Of a stretch of 64,000 bases of DNA, positions 35,574 through 45,467 are shown one piece after another; the first letter of the stretch is position 1, and each line of letters starts with the position of its first letter. The notes beneath the pieces were generated by a model. The model was not told where the DNA came from and ran no database searches. It saw only the letters and a program-made list of their open reading frames with translations. The position numbers and the translations under genes are program-made. Source of the stretch: Limnanthes douglasii subsp. nivea (taxonomy: Eukaryota > Streptophyta > Magnoliopsida > Brassicales > Limnanthaceae); contig JAUPFV010000004.1 of assembly GCA_036936605.1 (NCBI GenBank), positions 139,482,973 through 139,546,972 on the forward strand. Reading direction: 5' to 3'.

Positions 35574-35947
35574 TGGTGTGGATTATTTCAGTCTGAGGGA
35601 TTGTGTCAGGTGTTTTATGATGTTTCAAAGGTATTTAATGTTTAAATGGTTTGTAGTGAGAGATTTGAGCTGCCCGGTTGTATTAAATGTTCATTACCCT
35701 CATTAATGAAAGTAGTTGGGTATTTATACCCTTAATTATGGGTCTCATGGGTTTTTGGGTCAAACTCATGAAACCGGGTCGAGGTTAAAAACTCATTAGT
35801 TTATTAAACAAGTTACCAATTAGCTTAGTCAAAAGGTGTTTAGCTTTTAATACTTTTGTCATGTTCGGATGATTCAGTGGGTGGTGTTTGTCCGAATTGC
35901 CCCTGTCTGGTTTCTACAGTGAGTGGTGAGAAAATCCGGACTCATCA
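35574..35947 (-). repeat. 5' LTR of Tat-like element 1 (374 bp)
   Basis: Minus-strand TGATGAGTCC...CCACACCA, bounded by TG and CA. A TATAAATA box (complement of 'tatttata' at 35721-35728) sits mid-LTR and would drive the gag-pol RNA. It is homologous to the solo LTR at 47747-48154 and to the LTR at 61472. Confidence 0.88.
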
Positions 35948-35949
35948 GT

Positions 35950-37014
35950 TGTATCTTAATGTACTTCAGATGCACTTGCATCTTCACGACCTTCTGCATC
36001 TGTTAGCTCGGATTCTTCGGCTGCTAGTTCCTTCTCACAAGCTTGCACCTCCATCGCTCTATATTCTTGGCAACCTCTTTCATCTTACACGTGAGGTACA
36101 AATTGTCAGTCATTCTTCTCCGCCTCCTTTGGAAGAGGCATAATTTTTTATGTCTTATTAGGAGGACTCAGACTTGTCGTTGCCTCATCTGGAGAAGGAG
36201 ACTTGTCTCTTTGTTTCTCCGCTCTGTCTCTGGAGGGAGTACTAACTATTCCAGTCTTTGTTCTGATGGTACATCTGCTGCCTTTTTCATAAACCACCAC
36301 TTCCGGAAAACAATGAGTTGTATAGTCATTTTCAGGTACAAAAGATGGTACTGGTGCAGGTGAATAGTTTCCATCATCTTTCTTCTCCTCCGACAGTACT
36401 TCATCAAACTTTTCAGCCACCTGCAATTTCATGTCCTTATTTGGGTCTTTTTCCTGCATTTCATATGGCATAAGTGCATGTATTTCCGTAGACCCCGCTT
36501 ATGTTGGTAGTGCGGGTAGTTTCGGTTCCTTCTCCTTGGTAAGGATTCTAGTGGATAAAAAAGGAAACGCGACAACATTGTGAAGTTGTTATTCTTCAAG
36601 TGCCGTTACCTTTGATTATAACTCTTCATTCTGCGGCAATAATACCATAACCCTTATAATTTGTTTAGTTTGTATTAAAAAATTGAAGATATATAACAAG
36701 GCTCAATCATATGCTTATTTCTTTCGCCTGTCTTTTGATTTTGAGTAAACACCAATATGCACTTGAAAATTAATAAAAACACAAACAAAGACATATTTTG
36801 AGAGAATCACATACCTGATAAATGTAACTATTGGTTCCTTCACCGGCCAGCGTAAACTCAATGGAAAATGGTCGAAGGGTTCGTGGTTACTTGTCTCAGG
36901 GAGGAGACGATGGATGACGGTCAAATTTTGGTGAAAAACGGGAGAAAGTACGGTGTCTTGAGGCTTATGGTTTGCAACTGTCTCTGGGTATACGAACGTT
37001 TTGTGGAGAAACAA
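35950..37014 (-). pseudogene. Unknown two-exon gene relic with coiled-coil segment
   Basis: The minus strand at 36811-37014 is open (HQNLTVIHRLLPETSNHEPF) and ends at a good splice donor, FIR-GTATGTGA. I see no ATG at its start. After a gap, a second open stretch runs from about 36650 to 36148. It contains LLPQNEEL, then SKVTALEE (leucine heptads), VVAFPFLSTRILTKE, the segment 36471-36148 starting MPYEMQEKDPNKDMK, and ends at a TAA. Three upstream in-frame stops are all of CAA/CAG-to-stop type. Residual coding character (ACEKELAAEESELTDAEG) continues to about 35970 and stops where the gypsy 5' LTR begins. The gypsy element may therefore have inserted into this gene. The family is unknown. Confidence 0.4.
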
Positions 37015-37494
37015 AGAAAATGGTCATGTTTTGTGGTTTAGGGGAATCTGAAGGGAAAAAAATTGGTTTGATGAGAAAAATGGCTATATATAGTTCGAGG
37101 ATATTTTTGTCCAATTTTTAGGTGCAGGTACCAATTGCCATTATCATATTTTTGGGTACTAGTTGGTAATTAGCTAGTTAAGTGGGTATTTACTAGTAAT
37201 TTTCTCTTGATTTTATTAAAATAATCCTTTATTATTATCAAACTAACTATAATTATGATTTTATTTTAGGGAAATTACACCTAAATATCTACTTAACTAT
37301 TATACTTTCATTTAATAGTTAACTTTCTTTTTTATTACTACTTAATACTCATCTCATCTATATAACTTACAATTAATATCTAATTCTTTAATAATACCTC
37401 AAATACCTACACTTTATCACTCACCACACACACGTATCAACTTTTAATTCTTAAACTAAAATTTCTCTTTCCTTTTTTTTCCATCAAACTTCCT

Positions 37495-40400
37495 TATTAT
37501 TAATAAAATTTGAGATTACAAGGACTTAAATGGAAACCCCACTTAATTTTAAGGACCAAGAACAAAATAACAAAACTTGTAACAGTTATAAATTTGAAAA
37601 ACACAGAGGAAGGAAGCAGAGAGGTGACTCCTCCATTTCCATGGCCGACCACCTCTTGAAGAAACACACCAACTAATCAATTGACCTTAAATACCCAACA
37701 CCCAATCTCTCCAGAATAATTACCTCTCTAAGAGAGTTAGGGATTTCTTCAAAATTGTAATCGAAACATTTTCTCAATTTCAAAGCATGCTTGGAGAGCC
37801 AATCTGCTGCTTTATTCAGCTCATGATACATGTGCGAGATATTCATGGAGGAGATAATCAAGATTCTACATATGTTGAGGATCAGCTCTAAATACCAGGT
37901 AGCTTTCATATATTGAAGAAGCTCGACCAAATTTTTTGAATCAATTTCTATGTCAATATTCAATATGCCCTTTGAGTGACAAATATGAAGTTCATCGATC
38001 AAGGCCCTGCATTCTGTGACAATTGGTTTGTTCTTGCCATAGAGCCTTCCAAAGCCCAGAATGAACTCTCCACTGTGATTCCTTACCAAGCCACCACCAA
38101 TGGTTTCTCCATAGGCTTCACATGCTCCATAGGTGTTCAGTTTGAAGCGATTTGATTTTGGGTTCTTTCACATGAGAAAGATAGGAGCCCTGATATTTGT
38201 AAGGTGATTTACACAGCCAAGGTTGAGATCATTCTTGTAATTACTGCTCCAATGCTTCCTTTTTAAGAGATTAGCGTTGTCCAGCCCTGACAGAATGTAT
38301 AACACATAGTCGATCATAGAATTGCTACTGGTAATCTTGTTCTAATGCTTTATTTTGTTTCTGGATGCCCAGATTACCCAGGTAATTATTGGGGGAAGAA
38401 TTGTGCGAATATCAGAGACTTTGGTGGTGGACCATTACCAGACTCTAATCATGTGAGGGAGAACCATATTAGGAGTGATACCGATTTTGAAGAAAGAGCT
38501 AAAATAATTCCATACTACCCATGATTGAGAGTATTGAACCAATACATGGTTTGTAGTTTCAGCATTGCTGCAAAACTGGAATTTAGAAGCCAGTTAAAAA
38601 ATATTTCTTTTGAAGAGCAGCATCAGAGGGAATCCAGTTATAGGGAGCACGCCAGAGCAAGAACGAACACTTTCTGCGAGTCACCGAATTCCAGGTTTTC
38701 ATAAATAGGTTTGATATAGTTACCCTTAGTAGGAATTTCATTCCAAGTATCTTTAGAGTTAAAAGCACCATCAGAAGACAGTGACCATTGGATAGTATCA
38801 TGGTTGGAGTTAAGAGAAATATTTGAGATTTTTGTTATTTTAGTAGAGGTGACATGTTGCTTAAGTTCATCAAAATCCCAGCCTCCGTTGATCCAAAAAC
38901 GATTCACACTAACAGTTCCAGAGTCCCATATCCAACTCCTATCATCAGTGTTGTTGAAGAGAATGAAAGGATTCTTTGAGCACCAACGGTCCAACCAAAA
39001 ATCCAAGTTTCCATGACCCGGATTCCAGAAAATGTACCTCTCAGCTTTTTCTCTTATATTCCTCATCCTAGTCCAAGAGTTTAATTTCCTGACAGAGGAA
39101 GGAGCCAAGATAGGATGGATGCTCTGACAGAAGATGAATAACATTAGCTTGGCCCAAAGGGATTTGTGAGCCCTGAATATGAACCATAGCTTAAAGGAGT
39201 AGATTTGCTGCAAATCTCTCCGGATTTTGACATTGAGCCCTCCCTCTTCGTGAGGTTTACATAGACGATTCCACTTAGACCAAACTATAACTTGACTGTT
39301 CTCTTTGCTACCCCATAAATGTTTTTTGAAAAATCTCTCAACTTTATAAATATTAGCATTGGGAAGGGAAGTGTGCTGGATTAGAAACATAGGATAAGCC
39401 AGAAGAACAGATTGAATTAGAGTAAGTCTCCCGACGAATAAGAGAAGAGACTTGTCCCACTCTTCAATCTTATTTCTTATTTTAAATATCATCTCATCCA
39501 AGTTACTGATTCTTGAGTTTTCACAGATGATGGAACCAAGATATTTGTAGGGAATATATTTATGATTAAAGCCCAGCCTCAGCTCCAACTTGTGCACTCT
39601 GTGAGCAAACATTTTCTTTGAGACTATAATCTTTGATTTATTGCTATTGTTGAGCTGACTAGAGATATTCTGATAGTGGAGGCAGAACTTCTTGATCTGG
39701 AGAATCAAAGATGCAGAGCCGTTAGTGAAGACCGTGAAGTCATTAGCAAATGAGAGATAAGGTATGTTTGCATTCCCTGTGGATTTAAATCTTACATAAG
39801 GTTTCTCTTCAGATAAGCTTTTGAACCCTCTTATCAAGTATTCCTCCACCAAAATGAATAGGCTTGGAGATAGTGGGTCTCCTTGCCTTAGCCCTTTCCT
39901 GGTATTGAAATAACTTTTTATCTCTCCATTAACTATAATAGAGGAGTTGACATTGCTTATACATTTGCTAACCAAGGAAATAAAGTTAGTGTTGAACCCG
40001 AACTTAGATAAAACTTTGAGAAGGAACCTGTGGTTGAGCGTGTCAAATGCTTTCTCCATGTCAATCTTTAAGATGACATTGCTTCCCCTGGTTTTTAAGT
40101 TGATATCCTAGCTTAGTTCCTGAGCAATAAGAATTTTTTCATGTATGCTTCTCCCCCTTACGAACGCTCCATGTTCTTCAAATATAAGGCTAGGAAGTAA
40201 AACAGAAAGTCTGTTATTGAGAACTTTGGAGATGATCCTGCTTATCATCGTGGTTAAACTAATGGGTCTAAACTCTTGCAACTTGTTTGGGTGAAGAGTT
40301 TTAGAATTAAGGCAGATTACGGTTGCTTGAATGCCTTTAGGAAAGTTACAGCCTTTAAAAACATTCTGAATAACATCACAATGGTCACTTGATATAGAGT

Positions 40401-40500
40401 AAAATTTATCTTTCTTATTTTTTCCTTTTATTTTATTTTTTAAAAGGTCATATCTTTTAAACTGGAGTTCGAAAAAAATATCTGAAAGTACCATTGCCTT
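37495..40500 (-). mobile_element. LINE copy 2, 5'-truncated
   Basis: A minus-strand L1-type element lacking ORF1 and the endonuclease. It begins within the N-terminal RT region at about 40500 and ends with a 3' untranslated region whose probable end ('ttaataataag' on the minus strand) is near 37495. 5' truncation is the usual result of incomplete target-primed reverse transcription. Confidence 0.88.
37673..40494 (-). pseudogene. LINE copy 2 ORF2 fragment: RT-zf-RVT-RNase H
   Basis: The RT is nearly open: 40494-40108 (FRPISLTTMISRIISKVLNN, HGAFVRGRSIHEKILIAQEL), an in-frame TAG at 40108-40110, then 473 open codons from 40059. These hold KIDMEKAFDTLNH, GLRQGDPLSPSLF and a FANDF box. The RT catalytic YxDD equivalent thus reads FAND, a substitution at the first Asp. 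The linker and zf-RVT region (38170-38640) is frameshifted. RNase H (37673-38190) shows NRFKLNTYGAC, GGGLVRNHSGEF, VTECRALIDEL and WLSKHALK, ending GVGYLRSID. The first catalytic Asp reads Tyr (NTYGA for NTDGA). Losing both residues means that this copy could not have reverse transcribed. Confidence 0.88.
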
Positions 40501-40569
40501 TGTTTTTTAAGATAAACAAAACTAGACCTATTGATGATATCTTTTTAAAAATAAAATTTAATTAGTAAA

Positions 40570-40925
40570 ATCCAAGTTCTTTGAAAATCAATCATGCGAG
40601 CTCTTTGAAAAATCAAAGATGAGAGTTCTTTGAAAAATCAATCATAAGGGTTCTTTGAAAAATCAATCATGAGAGTTCTTTGAAAAAATAAATATGCGAG
40701 TTCTTTGAAAAAATAAATATGCGAGTTCTTTGAAAAGCTAACAATGCTATTTTGTTTGAAAAATCAACCATACGAGTTCTTTGAAGAATTAAACATGCGA
40801 ATTCTTTTAAAAATAAATAATGAGAATTTTTTAAAAATCAATAATAAGAACTTTTTGAAAATGCGAGTTCTTTAAAAAAGTAATGAAAGTTTTTTTAAAA
40901 ATCAATTATGTGAATTTTTTGAAAA
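40570..40925. repeat. Array of about 30-bp units 'atgcgagttctttgaaaaa'
   Basis: About twelve imperfect units of roughly 24-32 bp lie between the LINE copy 2 5' end and F-box copy 2, decaying toward the right. The core 'gcgagttcttt' resembles the 'gcgagttgttt' motif around the MULE. Confidence 0.85.
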
Positions 40926-41342
40926 AAAATAAAAAAAATAAAATACCATTAATGAACAAAACCTATGGTATCGTTCGGACTTTTTATCCAAATAGATATA
41001 AATTTTTTAAAAAAATAAAAATTAAAAAGATAAAATTAAAAAATAAATTTAAAACAATAACTCCTATATAAAATATTGGAAGTATATTTGTCTTAATTGA
41101 CGCAATTCTATTTTGGATATCAATCGATTATTTTTACTTGTGATTTTCTTTCTATTTTAATATTTTAAAATATTATATTATTTTAAAATATTAATCGTTA
41201 CAGGCCCTTAGTTTTAGGAAGATTTAAATTTAGGCCACAAATTAAATTCCTTTGGAATAGCTTGTCCAGTTCGCATTGTTAATAGGTTAGTCGAGGGAGT
41301 CTTCTTTTTCTCTCTATAGGGTTCGGAGAGAAAGCTGTAGCG

Positions 41343-42437
41343 ATGGCGATTTATCTATCCGACGATATCTTAATGAATGTACTGTCTAGGTTACCGGTTA
41401 AATCTATCGTGCGATTCAGGTCTGTATCTAAATCATGGTTTTCTCTGATTTCATGCCCTGATTTTGCAAAGTTGCAATTTGAACTAGCATCGTCCCATAA
41501 AATGGGTTTCTATAGAATCATGGAGTTGTGCTAGAAAAACAAACTTCAATTATGGAGTTTTGATGGTCAATCTGGATCTCAAAGGTTCGAATTGCCATTT
41601 TTTATTGCCTCTTCACGGGCTACAATTTTAGGTTCTGCTAAGGGTCTCCTATTTGTCTGTTCTTCTGAGTATGATAGCTTTTATATATTCAATCCCTGTA
41701 CTAACCAGTTCAGAGACATACCTGCTCTTATATATCACCAACATTCTCAAGTTCGTTACTATGGATTTGGGTATGATTCGACCACCGACGATTACAAGCT
41801 TTTAGTTGTCACCCTTCTTCAGCGGCACTGGGAGAACAGGGAGAACAGCGGTGATGCTATGATTAGCATTTTTTCATTGAGAAGAGGTACTTGGAGAAGC
41901 TCTTTAGATGCCAACCACTTTCATAAATATATTTGTGTTGATTGCCCTGGGATTTGTTTGAATGATGCTATTCATTGGAGTTTAATAGAGAACACCGACC
42001 CTTTAACTCGCCCTGTGATAGTGTCTTTTGGGTTAGCTGAAGAGAGGTTTAGTATAAGCCATGTTCCCGATCTTTGTGAACGCCGTGTTCGTCTCAGTGT
42101 TTTGGATGGTTGTCTTTGTTTATCTAGTAGTCGTCTTTCTCGTGATAATCTTTATGCTCTCACTATATGGATGATGAAGGAACGCGGTGTAAGTTCCTCT
42201 TGGACAGAATTGATTACTTTGGAGTTTGCGGACTATGCTTACAGTTTTATCTATCCGTTGTGTTTGACGGGAGAGGGTGAAATTCTATATAGATACGGGA
42301 TGAGTGGGTTGGTATCGTTTGATGCCCAAACAAAGACTTTGAAGAATCATCCTGGATGCTATGGATTTAACGGTTTCAATCAAATCGTTCATGTGGAAAC
42401 TTTGATCTCACCAATGTGCAACACCGCTGAAACATGA
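41343..42437 (+). pseudogene. F-box protein with FBA-type domain, copy 2 (single nonsense codon)
   Basis: Same family as copy 1 at 6113. The F-box is SDDILMNVLSRLPVKSIVRF (residues about 5-45). The FBA-like domain runs from about residue 90 (ILGSAKGLLFVC, NPCTNQFRDIP, YYGFGYDSTTDDYKLLVV) to IVHVETLISP. The only break is TAG at 41532-41534 (codon 64), where copy 1 has TAT. Downstream the frame is open to TGA 42435-42437, giving about 364 codons, normal for the family. Because the rest of the frame is intact, the stop may be recent, a polymorphism, a sequencing error, or spliced around. Its leader (41229-41342) matches copy 1. Confidence 0.88.
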
Positions 42438-43148
42438 GGAGGAAGCTGTATAATAACTATGAAATGATGAATGCCTCTTTTTAATTATCGTTTAATTTCT
42501 TTTTGCATCAGCTTGGATCATTGGGGGGACTTATGAATGTAGAAGATTGTAACAGTGACTTTCAAAGTTTGAAGTTTTTCAACTATTTCAATATTTTGAT
42601 TCTGCTAGCTTTGGTATGAATTGTTTTACAATACCAAGTAAAATTACAATTTGCGGATTATATTGTTTTATAATATATTATTTTGTGGTTAACGATGAAC
42701 ATGATAGTGTTTCTGGATATATGGGTTGTGTTGATGTAAGAAAATGACACTTTTGTTTTCTAAACTTGACAATACATGTATAAACTATACAGACTTTAAT
42801 CTATTTGGCTTGAGTTAGGTTGATAGGCATTGCTAGAATCTTTGGAACCTTTGTTTGGCTAGTAGCAGGTTTTACGTTAGTGTTTCTAATAATTTAAAAA
42901 AGAACATAGATAACCTTAACTCATCCCCTTCAAGAACTATTATCTGTTTGGCATCAACTCATCTCCTTCGATATGTTTCTGACTTTCTGAGTTGCTTTAA
43001 AACTTAGAGCATCCTGAATTGCTAATCTATAAATCTGATAAATATAAATTATATTTAAATTATATTTTTTTATAATTTAAATACTTAAGACTATTAAATA
43101 ATTGAAAAGATTTCTTTTTTTTTTAAATGTTGGTTTTTAATTTTGTAG
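42438..43148. other. Spacer between F-box copy 2 and kinesin relic
   Basis: About 700 bases of AT-rich DNA. It probably holds the 3' untranslated region of F-box copy 2; 'aataa'-type polyadenylation signals are abundant and I cannot choose one. The last 20 bases (tttttaattttgtag) look like a plant intron 3' end. Confidence 0.5.
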
Positions 43149-44080
43149 ATAGAACCTATATCCCCAGAGGAAGGTGCTAGATCAGATTCCTCTGTCATTG
43201 CATATCCCACATCAACCGAATCCCTTGGGCGAGGCATTGACGTTATAAATAGTGGGCAGAGATTATCATTTACTTTTGATAAGGTGCTTGATCATGAGGC
43301 TGCTCAGCAAGATGTTTTTTCTGAAATATCACAGCTTGTGCAGAGTGCCCTTGATGGCTATAAGGTTTGCATTTTTGCTGACGGTCAAACTGGTTCTGGT
43401 AAAACCTATACCATGATGGGTAGGCCTGAAGCCCCAGAGGAGAAAGGGCTCATACCTCGTTCGCTGGAGCAGATATTCCAAGTCAGCCAGACTCTTTCTG
43501 AACGGGGGTGGATATACAAAATGCAGGCCTCAATGCTAGAAATCTACAATGAGACTATCAGGGATTTACTTTCAAGTGTTCCAGGAAAGCAATATGCAAT
43601 CAAGCATGATGCAAGTGGAAAGGCATATGTTAAGGACCTAACTATTGTGGATGTTTGCAGCATACAAGAGATATCCTCTCTTTTACTGCAGGCTTAACAT
43701 TGCAGGCCAGTAGACAAGACTCGGATGAACGAGCAGTCATCAAGAAGCCATTTTGTATTCACGTTAACGATATCTGGCACGAATGAGAACACTGAAGTTC
43801 AAGTTGAAGGAGCCGTGAATCTTATTGATCTTGTTGGGAGTGAGCGGCTATCAAAGAGTGGAGCAACCGGAGATAGACTGAAGTTAACATATCTACTTCA
43901 GCCTTCTCTTGGTGGAGACTCGAAGACCTTGATGTTTGTAAATATATCACCTGATCCTTCTTCTGTCGGTGAATCAGTTAGCTCCCTCTGGTTTGCAGCC
44001 AGAGTAAATGCATGCGAACTTGGAGTCCCTAGTAATGTAACAACAACTAAGGCTTCTGAATCTCGCTTGAGGTGTGGCTA
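43149..44080 (+). pseudogene. Kinesin-14 (ATK1/KATA-like) motor-domain pseudogene
   Basis: C-terminal-motor kinesins of the ATK family are minus-end microtubule motors of plant spindles. One frame runs from 43149 to the TAA at 44079. It has [16 protein letters not shown], the P-loop [24 protein letters not shown], switch [10 protein letters not shown], switch [21 protein letters not shown], and [16 protein letters not shown]. Defects are an in-frame TAA at 43695-43697, Asp where [11 protein letters not shown] has Tyr, and an in-frame loss of about 31 codons after GDRLK (near 43882). The lost segment normally carries ETQAINKSLSSL. The stalk, neck and motor start (FCRVRPLL) are absent. No internal introns are seen, although a splice acceptor-like 'ttttgtag' precedes the first codon. 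Confidence 0.87.
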
Positions 44081-44089
44081 AACCGACGA

Positions 44090-45233
44090 AGTTAAAAAAA
44101 CATACTTCCTCTTGATTCAAGGACATAGAAGAATGATTTTATTGTATATTTTTGTTTTTATTTGTTTTAGTGATAGGCTATTCAGCGGTCAGTGTAAATC
44201 ATTCAATGCGAAACCTGCAACCCTAATAGCTTTTTCTTTTTTAAATCATAAACCTACAATTATAAATCTTTCAAAAATAATAATTTAATTTTGTAAATAG
44301 AAGAAAACAACAAAAAAAACTATCATAAAATAAGTAGAAGAACATACCAATGTATTTCGCATTTAGATATCAAAAAATATATATTAGTTATAAAAAAGAA
44401 AAATTCAACGGATAAGATAGAGACGGTATATGTAATGGGTATGGTGGTACTTTTTTTGGGGTTTTTTTACTTTATTTTATATTTATTTTTTCAACTTCAA
44501 CACGAAAAATTTAAAATATCATTACCATCCTAAATAATTACTAAAATATAACTAAGTAGCAAAATCAAAACATCTCTATCTCATAATTAACAAATTTTTA
44601 AAATTTTAATTATCTTAATCTAAACCCTAATTTCTGTAAATGAAAATATCATAAAAATGTAGAAGACGAGGAATTTGACGGTTCTTTGGAAGATTTTATG
44701 GACGAAGAGCAATTCTATCTAATAGAGATAAATTTTGTACATTTATTAACTCTGACATATTCACTTTCGCAACACACGTGACGAGTTTACACTAGTTCGC
44801 ACACAGGGTGCTATCGAACTCATGTAAGTCGTATCATTTGTGCGATCCATACTTTTGTAATTGCAAATTTTTATGCGAATTGTACTGTCTTCGTCGCAAA
44901 ACGTCATGCAATTTTGTGTAATATTGACGTATCTCGGGTGAGATTTAGTGTGTTTTGTGTTTACTTAGCATATACTTAATTGTTGTAGAGGAGCCTGACC
45001 ACTTACCATTTAAATTGGCTTATTACACATAAATTTTTAAAACCGATAAGATTTTTACTAAGCCGGAAATGGGTGCATGGGTTATCGGAGAAGGAGATAA
45101 AATAAAATTTGTCATCATTATTACTATATATGACGATAAGAAATGGGGAATAAATTCTAAGGTAAAGTTCCAATGCGAGAGGTACATAATTTATAAATCA
45201 AAAGCTAAACCAAAAACTTTAAAAAAACGAAAG
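44090..45233. other. AT-rich spacer, target of copia insertion
   Basis: No gene seen. It ends with 'gaaag', the left candidate target-site duplication of the copia element. Confidence 0.6.
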
Positions 45234-45455
45234 TGCTAACATGCACATGTTATACGAAGCATCTTAGTTGTTGTCTTTGTTAAAAAACAAAGAGAGAAGT
45301 AGCCGCAGGAAGCGGCTAGGGTTTTGTGTTTATTAGAAAATGTTCCTTTTTGTTTTATTGATGCATTAGTAATTTTAACTCAATAGTAAGGCTCTCAATA
45401 TATAGAGAACTTAGAGGCCTATACAAGGAAACTTAATACACTGAATATTCTAACA
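45234..45455 (-). repeat. Copia 3' LTR (222 bp)
   Basis: TGCTAACATGC...TAACA. Equal in length to the other LTR at 50277-50498. Confidence 0.95.
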
Positions 45456-45467
45456 CTCCCCCTCTAG
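45456..45467 (-). promoter_or_regulatory. Copia polypurine tract
   Basis: The minus strand reads AGAGGGGGAG directly inside the 3' LTR. This is the usual primer for plus-strand DNA synthesis. Confidence 0.85.

Larger units (their letters stand above)
26958..35947 (-). mobile_element. Tat-like Ty3/gypsy LTR retrotransposon, element 1
   Basis: The minus-strand order is 5' LTR (35574-35947), PBS, gag, protease, RT, RNase H, a second RNase H, integrase, then an antisense ORF on the plus strand, and a truncated 3' LTR (26958-27034). Two RNase H domains in tandem and an antisense ORF between integrase and 3' LTR are hallmarks of the plant Tat lineage (Grande/Ogre relatives). The 3' LTR keeps only its first 77 bases; its remainder and any target-site duplication are lost where the MULE-associated repeats begin. 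Stops and frameshifts in every gene show that it is inactive. Confidence 0.88.

Noticed and set aside
22430..40925. CRISPR-like array from the evenly spaced 'gcgagttgt' repeats
   Set aside because: The host is a plant, spacers are related to each other and the repeats are diverged; they are tandem repeat units, not a CRISPR array.
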